From: Lithodes maja
Taxonomy: Eukaryota; Arthropoda; Malacostraca; Decapoda; Lithodidae
Assembly (NCBI GenBank): GCA_037953745.1
Contig: JBAKBP010001416.1
Location: 150,093 to 214,092, forward strand
Direction: 5' to 3'
Length of the DNA stretch: 64,000 bases
The notes under the pieces: model-generated
What the model was told of the DNA's origin: nothing
The model's input: only the letters and a program-made list of their open reading frames with translations
The model's database searches: none
Part shown: positions 40,341 through 51,500 of the stretch, piece after piece
Numbering within the stretch: position 1 is the stretch's first letter
Layout: every line of letters begins with the position of its first letter
Translations under genes and position numbers: made by a program

Positions 40341-40598
40341 ATGTACACATACATATGTCCAACTTGCTCAAAACCCATCACTTCGAGTCGCCATACTAAG
40401 GTTTCAGTTCTCTGCAATTCATGCGGGAACTGGACCCACTTCACCTGCCCAACACTTGCCTCCAAGAAACACTACACAAACACCTGGACCTGTTCCTCAT
40501 GCCCCTCCCTCTCCCAGTCAAATCCCTCACCTAAAACCCGTCCACCTTTCCTCCCCAACCCACCTAACCTTCTCATATCATCCACTCCCCCCCCCTAA
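40341..40598 (+). pseudogene. LINE ORF1 segment: PHD-type zinc finger, then frameshift in a C-run
   Basis: Reads MYTYICPTCSKP, SVLCNSCGNWTHFTC and NTWTCSSCPS, giving C-x2-C, C-x2-C-x4-H-x2-C and W-x-C-x2-C, the C4HC3 pattern of a PHD finger. It then enters a Pro/Ser-rich linker and stops at 40598. Nine consecutive Cs at 40587-40595 are the likely cause. The linker continues in another frame to about 40790, where the endonuclease begins. PHD fingers are known in ORF1 of several LINE clades, where they may read chromatin marks. Confidence 0.8.
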
Positions 40599-40769
40599 AA
40601 CCCGTCCACCTCTCCTCCCTAACCCACCTAACTTTCCCATACCATCCACATCCTCAACTCAACACACCACACCTCATCCTAATCCATTCCAACCCCCATC
40701 TCCTGCTCCCCAATCCCCACCCCCACCTCACCCATCCCCCACCCCCAACCCCACCCCATCCTCGTGCAG

Positions 40770-42064
40770 CAGCACCCAACATACATCGTGCACATAACAT
40801 TAACATTCTTCAACTGAACATAAAGAAACACAAACTCTCACACTTCATCAAACAACACAACATACACATTGCCATCTTACAAGAAACAAAACTCCGCACA
40901 ACACAAAAAACACCGACATTTCATAATTTCACCACCATCAGACAAGACCGGGCTGTCGGCGGGGGCGGTGGACTCATCACCCTGGTACACAAAGAAATAT
41001 CATGCATAGTAACCAGTGTACAAACCAAATCCCTCCTCCCCCCAAATGATAACACAACAGAAATACAGTCAATTAAAATACGCACTGGCAACAACTCCAA
41101 CATAACCATCATAAACACATACATCCCTCCCCAAACATCCCCTACAATACCAAATGAATACAGACCACACTTACAACACATCACAAACACCCCACACACC
41201 CCACACATCATCCTGGGTGGTGACTTCAACGCAAAGACGTCGGCCTGGTTTGTCGACAACCCCGACACAGACAGAGGGCTGGTACTACAAAACCAAACCG
41301 ATAACCTCATCATCCTTAACGACATCCATCAACATACCCATATTCCTCACCAAGCCCTCTATAACCCATCATCTCCAGACATCACCTTTTGCTCCCCAGA
41401 ACTCGCCCCCACAACATCCTGGAGGGTGGTCAGAACCTTAGGCTCTGACCACCTCCCGATCATTATCACCACCAAAACCAGACTCACCCCAGCTAGCCAC
41501 AAACACACATACACCAATTATAAAAGAGCTAACTGGGAAGCATTCACAAATGAGACAGAACAACAATTCACAACTCTAAACAGTACACCCATCACTAACA
41601 TCAACAATGCTGTACACATACTCAATAAAACTATCCAAAACGCTGACAAGAAACACATTCCAAGAGGTAACAGAAAAAGACACAACCCCAACTTCACACC
41701 AGAAATTCAAAACCTCATCAGACAACGCGACATACTGAAACACTCCCCAGCACCCCACACACAAGACATCACACAACAAATTCAAGCACTCAACACCCAA
41801 ACTAACAACAAAATACAAGAACAACAAAAACTAAATTGGAATAACTTCCTACAAACACTTGATCACAAAACAAACCCCAAAAAACTCGACAAAACACTAA
41901 ACAGCATCATACTTTCCAACAGCAACACAACACAATCACATGCTGCAATCACAACAACAGACTCTACTCCTTCATGTAAACAACAAGCAAACACTCATCA
42001 ATCACTTCTCACATGTCAGCCACCTAAAACCTCACAAAGACGACCGACGTGTTATCCGACGTAA
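40770..42064 (+). pseudogene. LINE endonuclease and linker
   Basis: A continuous frame without a clear ATG at its start: NINILQLNIKKHKLSH, IAILQETKL, GGGGGLITLVHK, ITIINTYIPPQTS, HIILGGDFNAKTSAW, SSPDITFCSP and GSDHLPIII. These are the N, E, D-x-N and SDH motifs of an APE-type endonuclease. The linker at 41520-41900 is Asn/Thr/Gln-rich and basic. It ends at a frame change near 42000, just before the RT. The codon choice is strongly A/C-biased compared with the other LINEs here. Confidence 0.82.
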
Positions 42065-42920
42065 GAGACAATTCCCCACAGACCCTGACTATACACCCTT
42101 CACCAATCACCAGACAAAACATATCATCAACAATCTCAAGCACTCACCCGCCTGTGGCCTAGACAACATAAGCAACATACACCTCAGACACCTGGGACCA
42201 CAAGGCATACAAGCACTCACTAACATATCAAACTACAGCTATTCACACAACACAATACCAGACATTTGGAAGCATGGTATCATCATCACATTCCCCAAAC
42301 CCAACAAAGACCCCACGCTACCCTCCTCGCACCGCCCCATCACACTCCTTTGCTCCCCCTCCAAAGTCATGGAACGCCTAGTATTACAACTAATTACACC
42401 TGACCTACCCCTAGCTCCAACACAACATGGCTTTAGGCCACTGCACTCCACAAACACACTTCTCACAGACCTTACACAAAGAGCTTTCGACGGCATCAAC
42501 TCAGCTAGACCACCACACAGATCACTATTAGCCACACTCGACATTAGTAAAGCCTTCGATGCCATCCCCCGCCACAACCTAACAAACAAAATCTACAACA
42601 CAAACATGCACAACAACACAAAACGGTGGCTGGCCAACTTCCTAGCAGGCAGATGTGCACACATATCTTTTGCCGGTCAGTCATCTAAAATCAGAAACTT
42701 TCCAAACGGAGTCCCACAAGGATCCGTCCTATCGTCCGCACTCTCCAATCTGTACATGCACGATATAAGTACACCCAATACACCCCAAATAAACTTAGCC
42801 TCCTATGCAGATGACATAACACTCACATGCACACACCATGACCCAAAAAGAGCAACAGATCTCCTTCAACCCTATCTCAACACACTATATGGCTGGTGCA
42901 CTACAAACAGACTTAATTAA
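41990..42920 (+). pseudogene. LINE reverse transcriptase, copy 1 of the duplicated region at its end
   Basis: Frame 3: HSPACGLDNISNIHLRHLG, IIITFPKPNKDP, SHRPITLLCSPSKVMERL, TQHGFRPLHSTNTLL, TLDISKAFDAIPRHNL, NGVPQGSVLSSALSNLYM and LASYADDITL (catalytic). It ends prematurely at 42918, where a 4-bp TTAA gain creates a stop. Downstream (42960-43812) the C-terminal RT continues after a further one-base loss near 43010. Confidence 0.85.
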
Positions 42921-42959
42921 TCTAGCCCCAGCCAAATCCACCACAACCCTGCTCACAAG

Positions 42960-44027
42960 TTGGACAGGAGAACACGAATACATCCCTCAACTCACCATAA
43001 ACAACACACCCTAACACATACACACACACCCAAAATCCTAGGAGTAACATATGATACTCATATGACATTCAAACAGCACACCACAAACATTAAAAAGAAA
43101 CTGACACCCAGACTTAATGCCCTCAGGTCACTTGCTCACACAAAATTTGGACACAACAAAGAAACTACCACCACAGTATATAAACAATACATAAGATCAG
43201 TGATGGAATACGCAAGCCCAGCCTGGGCTTCTAACCTAGCTGAAACACATCATAAGACCTTACAGACTATTCAAAACAAAGCCCTGAAGATCATTACAGG
43301 CTGCACAGCTACTGCACCCACAGATCACCTACATCAAGAAACCAAAATCCTCAAAGTCAAAGACCATCTGGACATGAGAGGCACTCAATTCCTGGCAGCA
43401 GCCTCCACGAACCAAGACCACCCACTAAACTACATGGCAACACACCCACAGACACCAAGAAATATCAAAACAACACCCAGCACACAGTATCACACACAAT
43501 TATTGTCCTCTCTCCCTCCCTGCCCACCCCGAACCAACTTCCAGAAGCTCATCCATACTCATATCTCTCACCGATCCATCCACTCACTCACAGACAACAC
43601 GCAGCTGCATGCACGACCTCCCGAAATCCATCCTTCCGAATCCTCCCTTCCTCACGAGGACAGAGTCCACCTGGCCAGGCTGAGATGCGGACACCATCCA
43701 GCTCTCCTGAGCTATCAGAAGAGACTGGATGACTCCGTTGTCGACGCCTGCCCGGGATGTAACACAGCACCCCATACCATTAAACACATCATAGAAGACT
43801 GCATTTCACACAACCACTTATGCCAACAACACAAAAAGGTGGCTGGCCAACTTCCTAGCAGGCAGATGTGCACACGTATCATTTGCCGGTCAGTCATCAA
43901 AAATCAGAAACTTTCCAAACGGAGTCCCACAAGGATCCGTCCTATCGCCCGCACTCTTCAATCTGTACATGCACGATATAACTACACCCAATACTCCCCA
44001 AATAAACTTAGCCTCCTATGCAGATGA
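42960..44027 (+). pseudogene. LINE RT C-terminal half (duplication unit 1) running into unit 2
   Basis: Encodes KILGVTYDTHMTFKQHTTNI, RSVMEYASPAWASNL and NKALKIITGCTA, then a C-terminal finger CPGCNTAPHTIKHIIEDC. After HNHLCQQH the frame crosses the junction at about 43830 into the second copy of the NxxKRWLANFLAGR region, in the wrong phase, and stops at 44027. Confidence 0.8.
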
Positions 44028-44742
44028 CATAACACTCACATGCACACACCATGACCCAAGAAGAGCAACAGATCTCCTTCAACCCTATCTCAACACACTA
44101 CATGGCTGGTGCACTACAAACAGACTTAATCTAGCCCCAGCCAAATCCACCGCAACCCTGCTCACAAGCTGGACAGGTGAACATGAATACATCCCTCAAC
44201 TCACCATAAACAACACACCCCTAACACATACACACACACCCAAAATCCTAGGAGTAACATATGATACTCATATGACATTCAAACAGCACACCACAAACAT
44301 TAAAAAGAAACTGACACCCAGACTTAACGCCCTCAGGTCACTTGCTCACACAAAATTTGGACACAACAAAGAAACTACCACCACAGTATATAAACAATAC
44401 ATAAGATCAGTAATGGAATACGCAAGCCCAGCCTGGGCTTCTAACCTAGCTGAAACACATCATAAGACCTTACAGACGATTCAAAACAAAGCCCTGAAGA
44501 TCATTACAGGCTGCACAGCTACTGCACCCACAGATCATCTACATCAAGAAACCAAAATCCTCAAAGTCAAAGACCATCTGGACATGAGAGGCACTCAATT
44601 CCTGGCAGCAGCCTCCACGAACCAAGACCACCCACTAAACTACATGGCAACACACCCACAGACACCAAGAAATATCAAAACAACACCCAGCACACGGTAT
44701 CACACACAATTATTGTCCTCTCTCCCTCCCTGCCCACCCTGA
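43831..44742 (+). pseudogene. LINE RT, duplication unit 2, with nonsense mutation
   Basis: The segment 43831-45040 repeats about 42618-43830 (offset 1,213 bp) with few changes. Here the RT frame, including LASYADDITL, runs uninterrupted across the site broken in unit 1. It stops at TGA 44740-44742, where unit 1 has CGA. The C-terminal finger and LINE 3' end follow to 45262. Confidence 0.85.
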
Positions 44743-45040
44743 ACCAACTTCCAGAAGCACATCCATACTCATATCTCTCGCCAATCCATCCACTCACTCA
44801 CAGACAACACGCAGCTGCATGCACGACCTCCCGAAATCCATCCTTCCGAATCCTCCCTCCCTCGCGAGGACAGAGTCCACCTGGCCAGGCTGAGATGCGG
44901 ACACCATCCAGCTCTCCTGAGCTATCAGAAGAGACTGGATGACTCCGTTGTCGACGCCTGCCCGGGATGTAACACAGCACCCCATACCATTAAACACATC
45001 ATAGAAGACTGCATTTCACACAACCACTTACGCCAACAAC

Positions 45041-45262
45041 ACAACCTACACTCAATGAGAGCTCTGTGGGAAAGCCCGATCGTGGCCGTGGCCTTCCTCA
45101 GGGACTCGGGGCTGTTCGGCCAGGCAGCTTAGGGAACAACAACAACAACAACAACAACACAATCTACACTCAATGAGAGCTCTGTGGGAAAGCCCGATCG
45201 TGGCCATGGCCTTTCTCAGGGACTCGGGGCTGTTCGGCCAGGCAGCTTAGGGAACAACAACA
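45041..45262 (+). repeat. 118-bp duplication of the LINE 3' terminus
   Basis: AACCTACACTCAATGAGAGC to the CAA tail occurs twice (starting 45043 and 45161). Each copy encodes ALWESPIVAVAFLRDSGLFG and then QAA before the stop. The copies differ at a few bases. This terminal block is what SINE families 1 and 3 carry. Confidence 0.85.
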
Positions 45263-46077
45263 ACATATTCTGACGCAAATTGTTTTATCAGTTAAGGAAC
45301 CCAAAATCGGAAAACGAACCCCCAAGTTCGAACTTTGAAACCGCGAAAATGTGATATTTCACGGTTTCGAGGTTCGAACTTAGGCGTTCGTTCTCCGATT
45401 TTGGGTCCCTTACTGCAAATTTCCATTTTCGTGTCAAGTTCAGGTCTACAGTAATCAATGCTTCACATTATGAGCAAGCCTTTCACACTGCCACACCAGA
45501 TTATATCAGTCATAATCTGCTGTGGCAGTTTGAACGGCTGACCCATAATGTGAGGTAATGCAACAGATTATTCCATGTACAGTAGTTTTCTTTTTTTCTG
45601 ATATAACCGATCGAACAATTTGCGTCAGGATCTGTCTGATAATCTGTGGCGCGACCCAAAGGCCTAAATGTCGTAGGATGTTCCCGGGGTGCAGAGGTTA
45701 TTATCCAGTGGTGTGCTGATTAGAACAAAAAACTAAACTCACTTAGTAGAAACATACTTACAATACACAGACAAAAAGCTAAACTCACTTAATAGAAACA
45801 CATTTACAATACACAGACACAGTTTGTTAGGTTCCTTATGTAGGGAGAGGGGAAGCAACTACATATTACGAGAAACCAATTTTTACCCTGGCTGCAATGT
45901 TTTATTTTAGTTTGCCTCATTATTGGCATAGTAGAAAACTAATTATTGTCCATCCTGTGATTTTACTAATTTTGTTATTATATTATGTTCAGGAGGATAT
46001 AAAGAAGGAAATTACCCAGTGGATCTAGTATTACATTTTCATCAAGCATAGGGTAGACTAACTAATTTGTTAGTGAT

Positions 46078-46294
46078 TATAATGTAAAACTTGCAAAATA
46101 AACAAACATAAACAGGGACGACACAATATAAAGACTTGATAGGGCGGTGTTGTGGCGAGACTTTATTGTATTCTTTTATTTCAAATTTGATTTTATTAAG
46201 CGGTATTTCCACGTAGCGATTTTGATTAGTTCCTTTGCGTTTATCTTGTGTCGTCCCAGTTCTGGTTTGTTTATTTTGCAAGTTTTACATTATA
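46078..46294. mobile_element. MITE 5 with TATAATGTAAAACTTGCAAA ends
   Basis: TATAATGTAAAACTTGCAAAATAAACAAAC-type ends are inverted at 46250-46294. The length is about 217 bp. Related, partly different copies lie at 47595-47870, 54860-54990 and 55232-55485, all sharing ATCAAAATCGCTATGTGGAA. Confidence 0.8.
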
Positions 46295-46737
46295 CAGTAA
46301 TTATATTGCAACTGCGGAAAGGCAACCACGTCTGAGCCGTTACAATGTATGTAATGGAAAGGTTAATTATTGTTGTAGAGAGAGTTAGTTAAGTAGAGCA
46401 GATTAACCAGACCACTGAGCTCCATACAGAACTCTCGTAGGTCTGTTGTAGAGAGAGACACATGAATTAGACTACACATAAATTCTTCAATAGGAATACA
46501 TAAGATAGATCAATGTACATTTTAAAGCCACTGGTAATTTTTTTTCAATATCCTCCTGACTATTTGCAAGCTTCCTGGCGTTTATGTTTGGTGTTGTGAG
46601 CTTAAGCCAATATCACACAAAAGCTTTTACAGTCAACATTCGATGATCAACAATTTTCTGGCAACATTTCTGGAATATTTTACACTGGTATCAGAATCTA
46701 GAGTGATGGTAGATGAATTTAGGCAAAAGAAATATAA

Positions 46738-46863
46738 ATGTCTTGACAGCTTAATGCATAAATGCGCGGAATATCAGTGTGATTATCCTAGGTTCGAGTC
46801 CTTGGAGTGCCACATGTATTTGTTGATTTCATTAATTAAGTTTAGAAGTGAAGTTGGTTGGTG
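46738..46863 (+). mobile_element. tRNA-like SINE family 2, copy 2
   Basis: Same as 31610-31745, with a canonical box B GGTTCGAGTCC and box A-like TAATGCATAAATGCGCGG. Confidence 0.75.
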
Positions 46864-47197
46864 AAAAAATATAAAATGTTGACCTCGTAAGTTGCCAGAC
46901 CAGTGTTGAGGATAAATGTTGAGGGAGAAAGCGCTCGTGTGGTACCGGCTTTATTCCGTCCCCCTGACCTACCCTGACTGTCTTAGTAGTGCGCTGAGGC
47001 ATGGCATGACCCACAGTACTGTAAGCGACTCACCGCACCTGGAGACAATGAGTGGAGAGGTACGGCAACTTGGTGAGTAGATTTTAACACTGGTTTGTTG
47101 AGGAGGATTAATACTGATCTCACATAAGGAATATCATAGGTAAACTTGTATGACCTCAGTTTCACTTTGACAATACATATTTTTTAACATTAAACCC

Positions 47198-47360
47198 ATC
47201 TATCTATCTATATACTCAGGCATATACCCCATAGCTGGGGGTGGCCGACTCGATCCAGAGCCTGGACAGGAAAAAAAAAAAAAAAAAAACACACACACAC
47301 AAATTCACACACATCCAGGTCGCCCAGGAGAAGACCCAGAGACCCAGGCCCATTTATGGT
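47198..47360 (-). mobile_element. RTE-type 3' tail, inverted fragment
   Basis: CTATC repeats, then a CCCC..GGGGTGGCCGACTC block and CACACACATCCAGGTCGCCC, the inverse of the RTE 3' UTR at 14690-14850, interrupted by an A-run and CA repeat. Confidence 0.65.
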
Positions 47361-47594
47361 CTCCAGCAAGATTCTCATGGGGACAGTAAACAGGTGCTGT
47401 ATTTTTTCTCTACATTCAAGACATTTTTTATTTGACAGAGAAAGCATCCAGTCTTAAACTATACACTGATGTTGTAACCAGATCATCAGGGTGTTTAATC
47501 TGTCCTTCATACAGTGGCTGTCTCTCCAGTAAAGTGTTTTGGGCTACACACAGGCTAACTTATACATGTATGGAGGCAGTTGTCTTTCTTTAGT

Positions 47595-47870
47595 TAAAAT
47601 GTAAAACTTGCAAACTAAACAAACCAAAATTGGGACAAGGACAATATAAAGTCAAATTAAATTATCAAAATCGCTATGTGGAAACAACGCTTACTAAAAT
47701 GAAAATTATTAAATAAAAGAACACAATCCACCACATAGGGTGTATATTACTACATGAGCAAGTTAATCTGTTTCCCAAGCAAACTAATCGCACATATAAC
47801 AACGCACTATCGTCACGTTAAAGGAATTAGTCAAGTATTGGGAAGTCCGGGACGTTCTGGTAAATTTTAC
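47595..47870. mobile_element. MITE 5-related repeat
   Basis: TGTAAAACTTGCAAACTAAAC start, then ATCAAAATCGCTATGTGGAA and a tail with AACGCACTATCGTCACGTT and GGGAAGTCCGGGAC. A second copy with the same tail lies at 55232-55485. Confidence 0.7.
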
Positions 47871-48507
47871 TAAACTCTGCATGAATAAAGAAACTACTGT
47901 ACATGTTAAATGTCAAAATTTTATTTAAAATCAAATTTGCAACATGACAAGACATTAACAATAGTACAAAATACAAATATTGATAAGATATCTATACTAT
48001 TATGTCTATAAAGATGTCCTGAAACAACAAATAAGTTTATTATGCTAATTAGAGCTATGATACCTCTTTTTCAAGTGCTTTCTGTATATCTTGAAAGTAT
48101 GTAGTCATACCGTACTGTTACAGCACTGTTAGTGTAAGTTAATGAACACTAACATTAACAATGACGTACAGTAATGTTATTAGCTATTGTATATAACACT
48201 AACAATTCTTCATAAGTGACAGTTCCAGCGTCATATTTATTTGGCGTCTTGCACAAAACAGTGGGGAATAATTGTAAAAATAATAATGAAGTTATTTCTT
48301 CACCTTAAGAAATCACCTCTTTGAGTCCAAAGATAAAAAGGGTTCTCAAGTGAATAATATGATTAATGGGTAGTGATTCTGATGGTAATGGTTATCATTA
48401 GTGAGCGTCATTACTAGAAACTTAAGGTACAGTAGATAGTATGTGACAGACATTAAATAAGTCAATGTTACATGTCAAACTTCTCTTAATAATCTTTTGT
48501 ATTCTAG
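47871..48507. other. LUBEL-like intron 3, last part
   Basis: AT-rich and non-coding. Ends in the acceptor CTTTTGTATTCTAG before the large exon. Confidence 0.5.
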
Positions 48508-51500
48508 GGTGGTGACAAGGAGCGTATTCTGCAAGTCCTGAGTGGCGGAGCGTTATCATCACCCAGCCAGACCGAAGCTTCAACCAATCCTTTCTACTCC
48601 ACCACCGACGCTCCACCCTCCTCCTCCACCACTACAGTTATCTCCTCCACCTCCAACACAAGTAAGGCAGAGCTCCACACACACAGGGCGGTACACACAG
48701 TTCCTCAGCAGCACCCCGCAGAACACACCACCTCAGGGCACCACCATGGCAGGAGGGAGTTGAAGGAGGGGTATAGAGACCCACCCGAAGGAGCCAGAGA
48801 TGGAGCGGAGGGATCGAGAGACAACGCGCAGAGGGAGGGCTATAGAGAAACGGTTGATGAGAGGGGAAGTAGAGAGCAAGTCACTAATGATAGCCTGGTA
48901 TACTTCGGAGAGACCATGGTGCGTAAGTCTACCCTCCCGGGAAGTGTGGTGGAGAGAGCCAGTGTGTCTACCCCTTCCAGCCCCACCCTGAGTCAATACC
49001 AGCGACAGTACGGACAGAAACTGAGCTCATCCAGTGTCTCCACAGTCGAGTCTACCAAGTATATGAGCAGCCCCGGCCACTACTCTCTGGGGGACCGCTC
49101 TATACAACCTCCCCGCAAGGAGAAGGGAACATCAGGGATTCTTAATATCTTCCGATGGTTCAGAAATCGGGACAAGAAGAAGCGCTCAACGTCCATGGAA
49201 CATGTGAGCAATGAAGGTAGCATGATCAGTCTCTCCAGTGCAGCCAGTAGTGTAGCTCACCTGCCTATCATGAGAAGTAAAAGTGCTGATGTGCAGGGTA
49301 AGATGAAATCCCCTGCCCCCAAAGCTCAGTTTGGACTCACCCGACGTTATAAGTTCTTCTCCCGGGAATCATCTTTCGCCCGGGTTAGTTCTAGTACGAG
49401 TACCTCAAACGATGATAATGGGCGGAGATTGTCGGCCATTAGTGCATCGTCAGAAGCGTCATCTAAACCGGGGTCTCACATGGGCAGCCTCAGTCGTAAG
49501 AAGCGGCCGGCCCCCCAGCCTCCAGCCTCACCCAAACTCAGTGAAACTTCTTCTATAAAGTCTGAGAAAAGCTGTACCAGTCTGCCGGCCAAAGGTCCCA
49601 TCACATCCCCCATTACTCCTGACAGTCCTTCCCTCCCCACCGGCCATACTCCTCATGGTCGCAAGTTGCAGAAATCTAAGAGCGAGAGTTTGATATACGC
49701 GCGGGTGAAGAGAAGAGCCCCTCAACCCCCTGGCCAGAACACCTCAGAACAGACCAAGACTTCCTCGTTTACCAGAGACGGGAAGGGCAAACAACCGGCT
49801 CCCATCGCCCCAAGTGCCGACCGACCAATCAGTACCGTATCAACTGTAAGCTCCCTCTCTCAGTCCCCTTCCTCAGCTTCCACTACCTTAAGGTCTCAGA
49901 GTAGTAGTGTAGCCTCCTCCAGTGGTCCATCTCCCGACTCAGTGATGCGGCTGGAGTCTGGCTACCTACGACAGGACTTAGCCAAATCCTCCTCCAGTCC
50001 GTCTATACCCGAAACAGGAAAACTGACCCTCTCTCCTAGACCCTGGTACAAGCGCAAGAAGTCCAAGAATAAAGATACTAAAGATGCCAAGGAAACTGAG
50101 AAGAAGGAGAAGGTGTATGACAGCTGGATGCCAGATATCCAATACTCCCGTAGTAAGCGGAGTCTGGGAGCTAGTCTTAGAAGGAGCAAGAGTTATGACA
50201 CCGACGATGACAACACTCTCAAGAAAACCAAGGACAATGAGAAGGAGAAAAGGCGGTCGCAAGTCTCGCTCCTGGCCAATATCAGTGAGCTAGATCGAGC
50301 AGCCTCAGAACAGATGCAAAGGGAAATGGAACAGAAGCGAGCTAAGAAGGAGAATTATGATAGCAAGTTTTACAAAACCAATGAACCACACTTCCTGACA
50401 CAAACAGATTTCCTGCCCAAGAGTGAGAGTTCTGACGATAATACTCTAAGTTCCTCCGGCACAGGGACTTTAGGGTCAAGGGACGGCAGAAGGACGGATA
50501 ATCAGGACACCAATGTTTACGATAATCTGATTCTGGGCACCCAAGACTCCACGTTACCCCAGAGCTACTCCAAACAAGCAACACTCAGGATTGATGAGAG
50601 AGACCGAGATTCGCGGGATTCCATTACTGATGAACTGGGTGGACAGGAGGGGGCTCTGGACTCTTCACCCGGTTTGAATTCCCCTCGTAGCAGAAGGAAT
50701 CCTAACGACAGAAGTACCCCACCAGGAGGAAACACTGACAGGGTAACTGGTGATCCTGTAGGAGCTTCTTCTCGAGGATCACCAATACATAGAGCAGCGA
50801 TTGATGCGGAATTGTTTTACCAGCTGGCCAAAGATGCACATGCGGAACCCCGTGCCAGAATCTCTCCGGTGTTGTCAGCCTTGAGAGAGGGGCGTCGGTT
50901 GCCTTCTTACGAGGAAACCAGTGAGGAGGAGTATCAAGAGGAAGAGGAGGAGTCCGCTCAGGTAAGAGAGTCTCCCAGCCAAGTCAGGAAACCCAATAAA
51001 AACTTTGGTCTGCGGATGAACAACTTCTTTTCACCAGACGTGTCAACCATAATTGAGGCTTCCGAGTCCTTAACATCCAGTGCAACAACACCAGCTGATG
51101 ATATATATGATGACTTGCCAACTTCCTCAATGATGAATGGCCGTACCAGAGCCGAGAGCTATCAGGATGAAATTATCAGTGAGATGAATTGTGAGTTTCG
51201 GCTTAATTCCACTAATGCCCGGGAGATCATGCAGGAACTGGCTGACGTGAGGCATGAGATCGAAAGGATAAATGAACAGGAGGAGGAGGAGAGCCGAGAC
51301 AGGGAGAGGCAGAAAGCTGAAAGGATTCGTGACGAGATCCTGCAATTGAGAGAACGGAATAATTTTGAGCTGTGGCAGAATGCAGTTCGGCAACCTGCCA
51401 ATGATGTTAACTCCGAGATCATTCCTCCAGCCCCCATCGACATAAATGAGGGCGGTGAGCGAAAATATAAGTGGATATGCGAGACTTGTACACTAATAAA

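Larger units (their letters stand above)
40186..45262 (+). mobile_element. Non-LTR retrotransposon with a 2A-like peptide, PHD-type finger, endonuclease and RT (jockey/ingi-like)
   Basis: The target duplication ACATATTCTG lies at 40176-40185 and 45263-45272, so both ends are defined and the copy reaches its own 5' end. Coding order: 2A motif, PHD-type finger and Pro-rich linker, endonuclease, RT, and a C-terminal CxxC...H....C finger. The 3' end is GGCCAGGCAGCTTAGGGAAC plus CAA repeats, present twice (118-bp duplication). Frameshifts and an internal 1.2-kb duplication show it is dead. Confidence 0.85.
40147..45657. mobile_element. MITE 4 (GGGTCGCGCCACA ends) containing an inserted LINE
   Basis: GGGTCGCGCCACA at 40147 is inverted at 45645-45657. 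The inverted homology resumes inside with TCTGACGCAAATTG (split across the LINE at the left; GATCCTGACGCAAATTG in the inverse). Removing the LINE and one 10-bp target copy leaves a MITE of about 425 bp. Its centre (45296-45411) is a strong hairpin: GGGACCCAAAATCGG-type arms around GAAATATCACATTTTC. Confidence 0.78.
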
